Of a DNA stretch of 64,000 bases, positions 36,510-43,883 are shown piece after piece. Origin of the DNA: Pseudomonas saliphila (GTDB lineage: Bacteria > Pseudomonadota > Gammaproteobacteria > Pseudomonadales > Pseudomonadaceae); assembly GCF_008638345.1 (NCBI RefSeq), contig NZ_VTVA01000016.1:1-64000 (forward strand), written 5' to 3'. A program made the position numbers and the translations under genes. The notes beneath the pieces are model-generated. The model did not search any database, was not told the DNA's origin, and worked only from the letters and a program-made list of their open reading frames with translations. Within the stretch, counting starts at the first letter, position 1, and every line of letters starts with the position of its first letter.

Positions 36510-36861
36510 GGTTGGTCCTCCCCTGGAAAAGAATGCGACCGCAGCCGGGCCGTCCTGGAGCTGCACGTTAGGAGAGCCAGATGTCAGTTATGTGACGGCT
36601 GTGCGGCGAATAGCGGCAAACAGAGCTGATCAAGGGGGTAAACGTCCGGGTTTAAGCTGATTTGACCTGACGATTGGGCAGGACATGCAAAGGGAAATAC
36701 CGCGCAGCTCTCAGCTTGCCAAGGCGCAGCGGCCATTGCCGCGCTGATTAGTCGCAAAACACGGCCATAGCTCGACTTGCCTGAGCTGATATGACTCCCG
36801 TCCCTGCCACTGGATTGTCATATTCAGCTGGTTAGCTGGCGCCCAAGGAAGGGAGATCAAC
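36510..36861. other. Divergent intergenic region with the phosphorus-operon promoter
   Basis: About 350 bases between the receptor gene and the divergent GGDEF gene. The left 90 bases hold the Pho box and -10 element. The remainder (about 36600-36850) shows no gene or clear motif other than the AAGGAAGGGAG ribosome-binding region before 36862. Confidence 0.5.
36565..36598 (-). promoter_or_regulatory. PhoB box and -10 element for the phosphorus operon
   Basis: On the minus strand, 36598-36581 reads CCGTCACATAACTGACAT. It matches the 18-base PhoB box (two CTGTCAT-type heptads separated by four bases) at about 15 positions. Ten bases later comes TAACGT (36570-36565), the spacing expected between a PhoB box and the -10. 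The start codon of the receptor gene lies about 55 bases beyond. This predicts induction of the whole seven-gene operon by phosphate limitation. Confidence 0.72.
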
Positions 36862-37791
36862 TTGAAATCCATGTTTGCCACTCACCGCGTCAAGCTCACT
36901 GCATTGCTGTTCGCAGCCAATGCGGGCCTGATCCTGCATCTACTGGTGGGGGAGATAAAACCCGTCATGGCGTGGGATTGGCTGGATATTGCCGGCGAAG
37001 GAGGCTCGGCCCTGCTCCTGCTGCTGTGGACCTGCCTGCTGCTGAAGAGCCGACCGGCAGGTCGCGTGACCAACCTGTTATTCCTGGGCCTGGCGTGCCT
37101 GTTCTTCAGCCTGTTCATGGATAGCGTGGATGAATTCATCGCCCTGCCCGATGCCATAACCTGGGACGGTTGGCTGGAATCGGGCCCAATGCCCATCAGC
37201 TTTGTCTTGCTGACCATGGGTATTTTCCACTGGCACCGTGAACAACTGGCAATCAACGAACAGATGCGCAACCGCGAGCGGGTCTTTCGCGAGCATCGAC
37301 ATTTCGACAAGCTCACCCCGCTGGGCGACGCCAACTACCTGCGCACGCAGTTACAGTTGGCGCTTGGCGAGGCCGCAGATGAGCAACAGCCGCTGTCGGT
37401 GATCATGCTGGATATCGACGGCTTCTCCCGAGTTAACCACGGATACGGCCACGCTGAAGGGGACCGTCTGTTGCAGGTGCTGACGCAACTGATGCTGCTC
37501 AACCTGCGCCAGCACGACCTGCTTTGCCGGCTGGCCGGCGACCGCTTCGTGATAATCCTGCCGCATACGGGAGAGCGACAGGCGCAGGTGCTGGCCACCG
37601 AACTGAGCGAGGCAGTGCGCAGTCTGGCCTACAAGAGCAGCCGTCACGGCGAGCGCATGAGTCTGAGCGCCACCGTAGTGGCGCTGATGGCTCGCGAGGA
37701 GGATTCGGAGGCGCTGCTGCAACGATTGAATATCACCATGGTCCGGACCAAGCGGAGCCTGACCATCCACTGTGGACGGCAGACAGGATGA
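36862..37791 (+). CDS. Membrane GGDEF protein with degenerate motif
   Basis: A 309-residue protein with about four N-terminal membrane helices (residues 12-30, 42-62, 72-92 and 108-122), a short linker and a C-terminal GGDEF domain (about 150-300). The signature reads AGDRF instead of GGDEF, near residue 223; the catalytic glutamate at the fourth place is an arginine. The metal-binding D in DIDGFSRVNHGYGHAEGD (about residue 185) is present. Cyclase activity is therefore doubtful; a c-di-GMP or GTP-binding, regulatory role is possible. The stop overlaps the ATG of the AraC gene (ATGA at 37788), so the two are translationally coupled. Confidence 0.85.
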   Translation: MKSMFATHRVKLTALLFAANAGLILHLLVGEIKPVMAWDWLDIAGEGGSALLLLLWTCLLLKSRPAGRVTNLLFLGLACLFFSLFMDSVDEFIALPDAITWDGWLESGPMPISFVLLTMGIFHWHREQLAINEQMRNRERVFREHRHFDKLTPLGDANYLRTQLQLALGEAADEQQPLSVIMLDIDGFSRVNHGYGHAEGDRLLQVLTQLMLLNLRQHDLLCRLAGDRFVIILPHTGERQAQVLATELSEAVRSLAYKSSRHGERMSLSATVVALMAREEDSEALLQRLNITMVRTKRSLTIHCGRQTG

Positions 37792-38816
37792 ACAACTGGC
37801 TGGAGTGCGACACGCGATTCATCCCGGCACACTACCAGCCCGCCAGTCTTATTGACCTGGCGCTGGGCCGCGGCGTGAATGTGCATCGACTGATGCAGGG
37901 CACAGGACTTTTCCATGACGATATTCTTGCCGGCAATCTGCTGATCAGCCCGCTGCAGTTCTTACAGCTGATCGCCAACCTAGAGCAGCACATGCAGGCC
38001 GATGACACCAGCTTCCTGCTCGGAGAACAGTGGCTGCCTGGGCATTACGGCGCAGCCAGCCATGCCCTGCGCCACGCCGCCAATCTGCATGAGGCACTGG
38101 AAAGGCTGGTATGCCTGCAACCGCTGTTGTGGCCGTTGCTGCGTGTGCGGCTTCGGGTGGACGAATATCATGTCTGGCTGGACTGGGGCGACAGTTTCGG
38201 GGCGGGCAAGCAGAACGTATTCCTGATCGAGGCCGGAATGGCCGCGGTGACCGGTATGAGCCAGTGGCTGTCCGGTCAGCGTCTGCCCTGGACATTTCAC
38301 CTGGCCCATACCCAGCCGCGCTATATCGAACAATACTGGGTGCATCTAGGCGACGATCTGCGCTTTAACAGCCCACTGAATCAGATGTGCCTGCCGCGCA
38401 GTTATTTGCCCCAACCCTGGAGCAGCGCGTCGACGACCGCCGGGCAAGTAGCCGAACGCGAGGGCCAGGCCATGTTGGCGGCGTTACCGGCTTCACAAAG
38501 CCTGCTCGATGCCCTGCATGATCATCTGGTGGCGCAGGTTCGCCAGCCACTGCGCCTGGAAAGCGTCGCCGAGGCCTTTGACATGAGTCCGGCGACCCTG
38601 AAGCGTAAGCTGCAAAAGCACGGCACGCGCTTTCAGAAGCAGCTGGACCACGCCCGATCCAGCGTCGCCCTGGAGCTGTACCTGAGCCGCGGGTACTCAA
38701 GCGAAGAGGTTGCGGACTATCTCAATTTCAATGACCGGGCTAATTTCCGCCGCTCGCTACGTCGCTGGACCGGGCTGTTGCCGGGTGAGCTAAAGGATTG
38801 GCTGCGGGGTACCTAG
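37788..38816 (+). CDS. AraC-family transcriptional regulator (OruR/ArgR-type)
   Basis: A 342-residue regulator. The N-terminal 200 residues match the arabinose-binding-like domain of the OruR/GliR group. The C-terminal domain has two helix-turn-helix motifs: LRLESVAEAFDMSPATLKRK near residue 262, and EEVADYLNFNDRANFRRSLRR, in which the key part is YLNFNDRANFRRS near residue 315. The start overlaps the stop of the GGDEF gene. Its targets are unknown; the coupling suggests that the membrane protein modulates it. Confidence 0.9.
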   Translation: MNNWLECDTRFIPAHYQPASLIDLALGRGVNVHRLMQGTGLFHDDILAGNLLISPLQFLQLIANLEQHMQADDTSFLLGEQWLPGHYGAASHALRHAANLHEALERLVCLQPLLWPLLRVRLRVDEYHVWLDWGDSFGAGKQNVFLIEAGMAAVTGMSQWLSGQRLPWTFHLAHTQPRYIEQYWVHLGDDLRFNSPLNQMCLPRSYLPQPWSSASTTAGQVAEREGQAMLAALPASQSLLDALHDHLVAQVRQPLRLESVAEAFDMSPATLKRKLQKHGTRFQKQLDHARSSVALELYLSRGYSSEEVADYLNFNDRANFRRSLRRWTGLLPGELKDWLRGT

Positions 38817-38881
38817 CTGGGATGCGCGGAGGGTGCAAGCAGAGCGAGAAAGGGGTTGTGGCCGCGCGGCCGACAAAGCAA

Positions 38882-38900
38882 GGCCGCCAGTGCGGCGGCC
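38882..38900 (-). terminator. Intrinsic terminator of the lysine-rich protein gene
   Basis: GGCCGCC and GGCGGCC pair around a five-base loop on the minus strand, followed by TTGCTTT. It lies 11 bases after the stop of the 45-residue gene. Confidence 0.65.
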
Positions 38901-38911
38901 CTCGTTGAAGC

Positions 38912-39049
38912 TTAAGCGGTTTTTTTCTTCGCTTTCTTCAGGTCCTTGATTTTCTTTTCGTGCTTCTCGATCTTGGCTTCCCTGGCCTTGATCTCCTTCT
39001 TGGCGGATGTATCGCCTTTATCAGCAGTTGCTTTCGCTTTCTTCGCCAT
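38912..39049 (-). CDS. Small lysine-rich protein (45 aa)
   Basis: A 45-residue protein of about 40 percent lysine, with short repeats of K-K-x-K and AKIEKHEKKIKDLKKAKKK, helical and strongly basic. It resembles small histone-like or nucleic-acid-binding tails found in Pseudomonas, but no family can be named. ATG 39049 has a clear AAGGAG site, and a good terminator follows, which makes it a convincing gene despite its size. Confidence 0.65.
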   Translation of the reverse strand: MAKKAKATADKGDTSAKKEIKAREAKIEKHEKKIKDLKKAKKKTA

Positions 39050-39375
39050 GGGATGACTCCTTGCTTTTGAGGTTGTCCCGGGACCGTGGTCTTTGGATAA
39101 ATCCACAAGCCGGTTCAAGGGGTTGGACCGCAGCAATCAACGACTGTCTGCCAGTCAGGGTACCCGGCCGATAGAAGGTATTGGTCCGTCCTGCTTCCAG
39201 GAGGGCACACGGACATTTCGACTGACAGATCAGCCAAGCCGGATACCCTGTCGTTATCGTTGCGCTTGCTCCATACTTTGGGTTCGTGGCCCAGACATAT
39301 TGGCTGACAATTCAACGATCAACAGCGCCCCGTCCGGCAATGTGCCAGCGGATAGCGCTTCGGGAAGTACGTTTG
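39050..39375. other. Gap of about 325 bases between two small genes
   Basis: No gene or recognisable element beyond the promoter and ribosome-binding region of the lysine-rich gene at the left end. Confidence 0.4.
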
Positions 39376-39549
39376 ATGGATATTTTGTTCTTCTGGCCGA
39401 CCTTTGCGATTTTCCTGCTGGGCTTCATTCTGATTGGCATCGGTTTCACCTTGCGCGAGAAACCGGCCGGGATCGCGGTGCTGTGGGCGGGAACGCTATG
39501 TATGCTGGCGCTGGTGTTCTTCCACGTGAGCAATGCCGTAGCGCTCTGA
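39376..39549 (+). CDS. Small two-helix membrane protein (57 aa)
   Basis: A 57-residue protein made of two hydrophobic helices (WPTFAIFLLGFILIGIGFTL, residues 7-26, and about 33-53) joined by a short basic loop REKPAG. ATG 39376 is preceded by GGGAAG at a slightly long spacing. The family is not recognised; inner-membrane location is likely. Confidence 0.55.
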   Translation: MDILFFWPTFAIFLLGFILIGIGFTLREKPAGIAVLWAGTLCMLALVFFHVSNAVAL

Positions 39550-39576
39550 TACAGACTCGCCCCGGCAGGTACCGCG

Positions 39577-41448
39577 TTACCGGTTAAGGGTCAGCAGTAC
39601 AGCGCTGGTCGGGCCGACGGCGACAGTGAAGGTGCCGTCTTGCGCTTCGATCAGTTCGCGATATTCGGTGCCCACCGGCCGGCCGTCCCGACTGCCATCG
39701 AAGGTCTGTCCGCCAAGGGTGATCCCTTGCTGGGCGTCGAAGGACGGCGCGATCAAGCGCTTTACCTCGCCGATGGCGTAACCGGGAATGGTTACCCGAA
39801 CCGGCCCCGATGCGCTCGGGTCCTTGTTGATCAGCGCCAGGGAGATCCGATTGGTGTCGGGGTCGCGTGTGGCCCAGGCCTTGACATTGGCATCGCTGGC
39901 CAGCGAGATAGGTAACATTTCCGCGCGGTTTCCCGACACTTCGGCGAAGAACAGCATCCCGTAATACACCGGCAGCACTTTTCTCAGTTCATAGCTGACC
40001 GGGAACTGCGCATCCGCGGGCGGTTGCACCTCGGTGCTGGATGCCTGGTATTGCGCCTCGGGAACGTCAAACATAAAAGCGCCAGACAGGTCCCAGCCGT
40101 GCGTGCTGTTCCAGGTATTGCTGTGCAGGTTGACGCCGCTGATGCCAGCGTAGGCGTACTCGAACAGCGCATCAGCGCTCCACAGCGTCGCTTCGAAGGC
40201 ATTGCTGATGCCCGGCTCGCCCGCGCACATGATTGAATTCATCTCGGACAGGCGGTAGGGCTTGCCCATCTTGGTGGCAACCTTGATATAAGGCTCGGTG
40301 GCCTCGCGGTTGTTCGTAACGGCATCAGGCTGCAACAGGAAGCCCGGCTGGGGATCGCCGCCGCAGGCGGAGCTACCGCCATTATAGGCGTGCTGGCTGA
40401 CGAAACCGATGATCTGATGCTCTTGGGTCAGCAGTCGCTCCAGCTCCAGTGGGGTGCCAAAATCCGATTCCTCTGCCAGGGGGAACGGCGCACTGCCGGC
40501 GAACCCGGCCATCGAAGGCCCCATCAACGGCGGGCCACCCGGAATATTGGACCCGATCTGGCGAGCGAAGAACCGGTATTCTCCCAGGTATTCTTCAAAG
40601 TCATAACCGCTGTCGCGGTGGTCGTTGTAGACAAACAGATCGGGTTGGTTGCCCAGTTCGAATGCGTCGATCGAACCAGCTGGCATTTGCTGAACGTAGG
40701 TCCTGGCCTGCAGCGCAGCGAGGCCCGGCACACCTGCGCCCATGTTAAGCCCCATCAGGAAGGAAACGCCTTCGCCAGCTGCGTTCATGTCGCGCGTCAG
40801 TTGCGCCATGGGGGTGACGGTATTGGGGGTCGGTTCGCGGGTACGGTCCGTGCTGCTGCCCCCAACACGTAGCGACAACGGACTGCCGCTGCGCTCGACA
40901 AGGTTGGTCAGCAGTTGCCGATAAATGGGATTGGTGCCGATGGCCGGATCACCCATCATCATTTGCGCCTGGCCCCATTCATGGGAAAAGCCAAGGAAAC
41001 TTTCAGGGATACGCGGGCCGGTCTGCTCCGGATCAATCGAGACGTTGGCGAGTACGCTTGACGCTTCACTGACGTTGACCGTCACTTGATGCTCGACCGG
41101 CTCGCCCTGCGCGTTGGTCGCGGTCAAGGTGTAGGTGGTCGTTTGAGCTGGCGCAACGACTGCCGAAGCGGCCGGCGTGGCGGTCAGCTGCCCCAGCTTC
41201 ACGGCCTGAACATTGCCCAGTTCCCACGCGAGCTCGGTGGTCTGGCCTGCGGTGATCGACGTCGGCGAGGCGGTGAAATGCTGGATAGCCCCAACGGCTT
41301 CAGCCGGCGCATCCGGGCCGCTGGCAGCGCACCCAGCCAGCAGCATTGCATAACAGGCTGAGACGATGATCCGCAGTGGCGGCGTGTGGCCAAACGCGCC
41401 GACCGATGCCTGGTCGGTCCGTGAGTCCTGTGTGCCAGTCTGGTCCAT
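39577..41448 (-). CDS. GH79-like glycoside hydrolase lipoprotein
   Basis: About 623 residues. A lipoprotein signal has lipobox LLAGC near residue 40. Next comes an Ig-like/PKD-like segment (FTASPTSITAGQTTELAWEL, about 55-75) and then a TIM-barrel glycosidase like GH79 beta-glucuronidases: IPESFLGFSHEW near residue 145, LRVGGSSTD near residue 190, FELGNQPDLF near residue 265 with the acid/base glutamate, and RLSEMNSIM near residue 400 with a candidate nucleophile glutamate. A C-terminal beta-domain follows. It probably cleaves glucuronide-type glycans at the cell envelope. It stands alone, with no transporter or other carbohydrate genes nearby. ATG 41448 has AAGGA. Confidence 0.75.
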   Translation of the reverse strand: MDQTGTQDSRTDQASVGAFGHTPPLRIIVSACYAMLLAGCAASGPDAPAEAVGAIQHFTASPTSITAGQTTELAWELGNVQAVKLGQLTATPAASAVVAPAQTTTYTLTATNAQGEPVEHQVTVNVSEASSVLANVSIDPEQTGPRIPESFLGFSHEWGQAQMMMGDPAIGTNPIYRQLLTNLVERSGSPLSLRVGGSSTDRTREPTPNTVTPMAQLTRDMNAAGEGVSFLMGLNMGAGVPGLAALQARTYVQQMPAGSIDAFELGNQPDLFVYNDHRDSGYDFEEYLGEYRFFARQIGSNIPGGPPLMGPSMAGFAGSAPFPLAEESDFGTPLELERLLTQEHQIIGFVSQHAYNGGSSACGGDPQPGFLLQPDAVTNNREATEPYIKVATKMGKPYRLSEMNSIMCAGEPGISNAFEATLWSADALFEYAYAGISGVNLHSNTWNSTHGWDLSGAFMFDVPEAQYQASSTEVQPPADAQFPVSYELRKVLPVYYGMLFFAEVSGNRAEMLPISLASDANVKAWATRDPDTNRISLALINKDPSASGPVRVTIPGYAIGEVKRLIAPSFDAQQGITLGGQTFDGSRDGRPVGTEYRELIEAQDGTFTVAVGPTSAVLLTLNR

Positions 41449-41477
41449 AGTCCTTAACCCCTCGGAAAATATCAAAA

Positions 41478-41684
41478 TTACAATGACCACCCGATCGGCA
41501 GTACGTAGAGCAGCGCAATCCGAGCACGACCACATAACCCGCCGCGCGGTTCGCTGTCATGCCGCAGCGGCTGACGCTCTCGCTGCTCCATCCACAAAAG
41601 TTGGCCATCGTCGTCCAGCTGTACGACACAGGTATTAGCGGGAATGCTGGTATCGAAAGCATGGCTGATATTCATGGCCATCAT
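41478..41684 (-). pseudogene. C-terminal remnant of a phospholipase D-family protein
   Basis: A 68-codon frame whose sequence (CVVQLDDDGQLLWMEQRERQ, then PLRHDSEP and a final LLYVLPIGWSL) matches the usual ending of cardiolipin-synthase-like PLD proteins. There a D-x-x-G-x-L-x-W strand is followed by a basic segment and a hydrophobic L-P-I-E-x-x-L tail. Neither HKD motif is present and no upstream frame continues it. It looks like the surviving end of a deleted gene. Confidence 0.5.
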
Positions 41685-41909
41685 TAAGCTATCAATGACA
41701 AAGCCTAGCTCAGTATTCAGGTTTGCCGAACGCGGATCGCCATTTTACGACCCTATGCAGATACGATTGCCGTACTGCGTGCAGGTACCTCGCAGCCGCC
41801 GAACCTGCTTGCGGTTGTAGCGACCCATCAGTCAACTTTTTCAGCAGATGGTTCCCCGCATCAGGCAGGCAACCTGCGACTGGATCGCCGATTGACTGGC
41901 CCGCTTTTA

Positions 41910-42545
41910 TCAGTTCAAGCGCAATGCCGGGCTCAGCCTGAGCATGTCGAGTATCCCATCGACCAGCAATGGGGCTTTGTCCGGCAAGTCCAGACCCTCC
42001 GGGTTCATCAACCATTGATCGATGATTCCACTGATGAAACTGTGCACGCAGCGGCTGGCAAGTGCAGCATCCAGGTTGGCCGGTAACTGCCCCTTGGCCA
42101 TGGCGAGGCGCACTGCGCTTTCGGTGTTTTGATCACATAAGCTGCGAAAATCCCGAATGCGCTGACGCAAGCCGCACATTTCGTCGGTGTACTCGCACTT
42201 GTGGAAGATGATCTCGTTGATGCGTCGGATCGCCGGATCAAGCGCCACACGCTGGAATATCGTAACGATCAGCTCACGCAACCGGCCAAGGGGATCGGGC
42301 TCGTCCTCGTTACGACTGGCTTCGCCCAGCGGTTGCAGCGGCATGTGAGCCGTTTCCAGCAGCGCAGCCAGCACTTCGGTCTTGTCCTCGAAATGCCAAT
42401 AAATCGCGCCGCGCGTAACCCCGGCGGCCGCCGCTATCTCAGCTAGTGAGGTTCGCGAAATGCCCTTTTTGTGAAAGCACATTTCCGCCGCCTGAATAAT
42501 CTGGGCGCGGGTTTCCTGAGCTTCCTCTTTGGTGCGTCGAGCCAT
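41910..42545 (-). CDS. ttgR: TetR-family repressor of the RND efflux operon (TtgR-like)
   Basis: A 211-residue TetR/AcrR repressor. The N-terminal helix-turn-helix (SLAEIAAAAGVTRGAIYWHF, about residues 33-52) matches the TtgR/AcrR/MexR-like efflux group, followed by a ligand-binding domain. The start is the ATG at 42545 (MARRTKEEAQ); a longer frame to 42680 crosses the operator and is rejected. It is divergent from ttgABC and shares the operator at 42631-42657. Antimicrobials and aromatic compounds relieve repression in the characterised homologue. Confidence 0.9.
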   Translation of the reverse strand: MARRTKEEAQETRAQIIQAAEMCFHKKGISRTSLAEIAAAAGVTRGAIYWHFEDKTEVLAALLETAHMPLQPLGEASRNEDEPDPLGRLRELIVTIFQRVALDPAIRRINEIIFHKCEYTDEMCGLRQRIRDFRSLCDQNTESAVRLAMAKGQLPANLDAALASRCVHSFISGIIDQWLMNPEGLDLPDKAPLLVDGILDMLRLSPALRLN

Positions 42546-42630
42546 GTGCCGTACTCGCTGGGTGTCGGATCTTCGGCCCTGATATTGCAGCAGATAGTGA
42601 AGATCAATAAGGTTGATTGAGCTAATAATG

Positions 42631-42657
42631 CTTACAAACATACGCGAATGTAAGTAT
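42631..42657. promoter_or_regulatory. TtgR-type operator between ttgR and ttgA
   Basis: An inverted repeat CTTACAAACA...GAATGTAAGTATA between the divergent genes. It is nearly the same as the known TtgR operator core (TTACAAACA, spacer, GAATGTAAGTATA). It overlaps the expected promoter region of both genes and predicts autoregulated repression of ttgABC. Confidence 0.8.
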
Positions 42658-42731
42658 ATTGTCGCCCTACAACTGACCAATGCCTTCCCGGGCCGGTTTA
42701 CTCATTCTGTACTCGTTCACGAGGTTCGTTC

Positions 42732-43877
42732 ATGCCAGCCATGCCAGTCCGCGCTGCTCTGCTCCCGGTCCTGCTAATCGCAGTGGCGCTGTTAAGCGCC
42801 TGCGGTAAAGAAGAAGAGACCGCTCCCTCAGCTGCCGAGAAAAGTACACCTGAGGTCGGCATTGTGACGCTCGAAGCCGAGCCTTTCACGCTGACCACTG
42901 AGCTGCCCGGTCGCACAGCCGCGTATCGCGTCGCTGAAGTCCGCCCCCAGGTTAACGGCATCATTCAGAAGCGTCTGTTCAAGGAAGGCAGTGATGTGAA
43001 GGCAGGCGACCAGCTCTATCAGATCGATCCGGCCATTTACGAGGCAACGCTGGGTAGCGCCAAGGCCGTACAGGCATCGACCAAGTCCTTGGCCGACCGC
43101 TATGACGTACTGGTCAAGGAAAACGCCGTGAGTCGGCAGGCTTATGACGAAGCCCGCGCCTCGAACATGCAGGCCGAGGCGGCGCTGGAGCGGGCGCGCA
43201 TCGATCTGCGTTACACCAAGGTGCTGGCTCCCATCTCCGGACGCATTGGCCGTTCCGCTGTCAGCGAGGGTGCACTGGTCAGCAATGGTCAGGCTGGTGC
43301 CATGGCGACTATCCAGCAGCTGGATCCAATCTACGTCGACGTCACCCAGCCTGCGCGCGAACTCTTGCGCCTGCGCAGGGATCTGGCCGCCGGCCGGCTG
43401 GAGCGCGCAGGTGACAACGCCGCCAAAGTCAATCTGACGCTGGAAGATGGCACGGTTTACGAGCATGACGGCACCCTGGAATTTTCCGAGGTATCCGTCG
43501 AAGCGGGCACTGGATCGGTGACGCTGCGCGCCGTATTCCCCAACCCCGACAAGATCCTGCTACCGGGCATGTTTGTTCACGCTGAACTGGTCGCCGGCAC
43601 CCGCAGTGAAGCCATTCTTGCACCACAACAGGGCGTGACGCGCACCCCAACGGGCGCCGCGACGGCTCTGGTAGTCAACGGCGAGAATGTCGTCGAGCTG
43701 CGCAATATCAAGGTGGACCGTACCGTCGGCAATCGCTGGCTGGTGAGCGAAGGGCTCAATGCCGGGGATCGTCTGATCACCGAGGGCTTCCAGTTCATCC
43801 GCCCTGGCGCTGAGGTCAAGGCTGTGCCTGCCGGTAACATCGACCAGGCGGCACCGCAACCCGGTCAGGAAGGTTAA
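42732..43877 (+). CDS. ttgA: RND efflux periplasmic adaptor (TtgA/MexA-like)
   Basis: A 381-residue lipoprotein adaptor. The lipobox LLSAC lies near residue 24. Membrane-proximal, lipoyl (VRPQVNGIIQKRLFKEGSDV, about 68-87), helical hairpin (about 100-165) and beta-barrel domains follow in order. The motif LDPIYVDVTQPARELLRLR is near residue 200. It links the pump TtgB to the channel TtgC. The gene begins just after the shared operator, and a six-base gap leads to ttgB. Confidence 0.93.
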   Translation: MPAMPVRAALLPVLLIAVALLSACGKEEETAPSAAEKSTPEVGIVTLEAEPFTLTTELPGRTAAYRVAEVRPQVNGIIQKRLFKEGSDVKAGDQLYQIDPAIYEATLGSAKAVQASTKSLADRYDVLVKENAVSRQAYDEARASNMQAEAALERARIDLRYTKVLAPISGRIGRSAVSEGALVSNGQAGAMATIQQLDPIYVDVTQPARELLRLRRDLAAGRLERAGDNAAKVNLTLEDGTVYEHDGTLEFSEVSVEAGTGSVTLRAVFPNPDKILLPGMFVHAELVAGTRSEAILAPQQGVTRTPTGAATALVVNGENVVELRNIKVDRTVGNRWLVSEGLNAGDRLITEGFQFIRPGAEVKAVPAGNIDQAAPQPGQEG

Positions 43878-43883
43878 TCACCG

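Noticed and set aside
36881-37334. Minus-strand frame of 150 codons opposite the GGDEF gene
   Set aside because: It is a shadow of the membrane-segment coding region without a ribosome-binding site or family resemblance.
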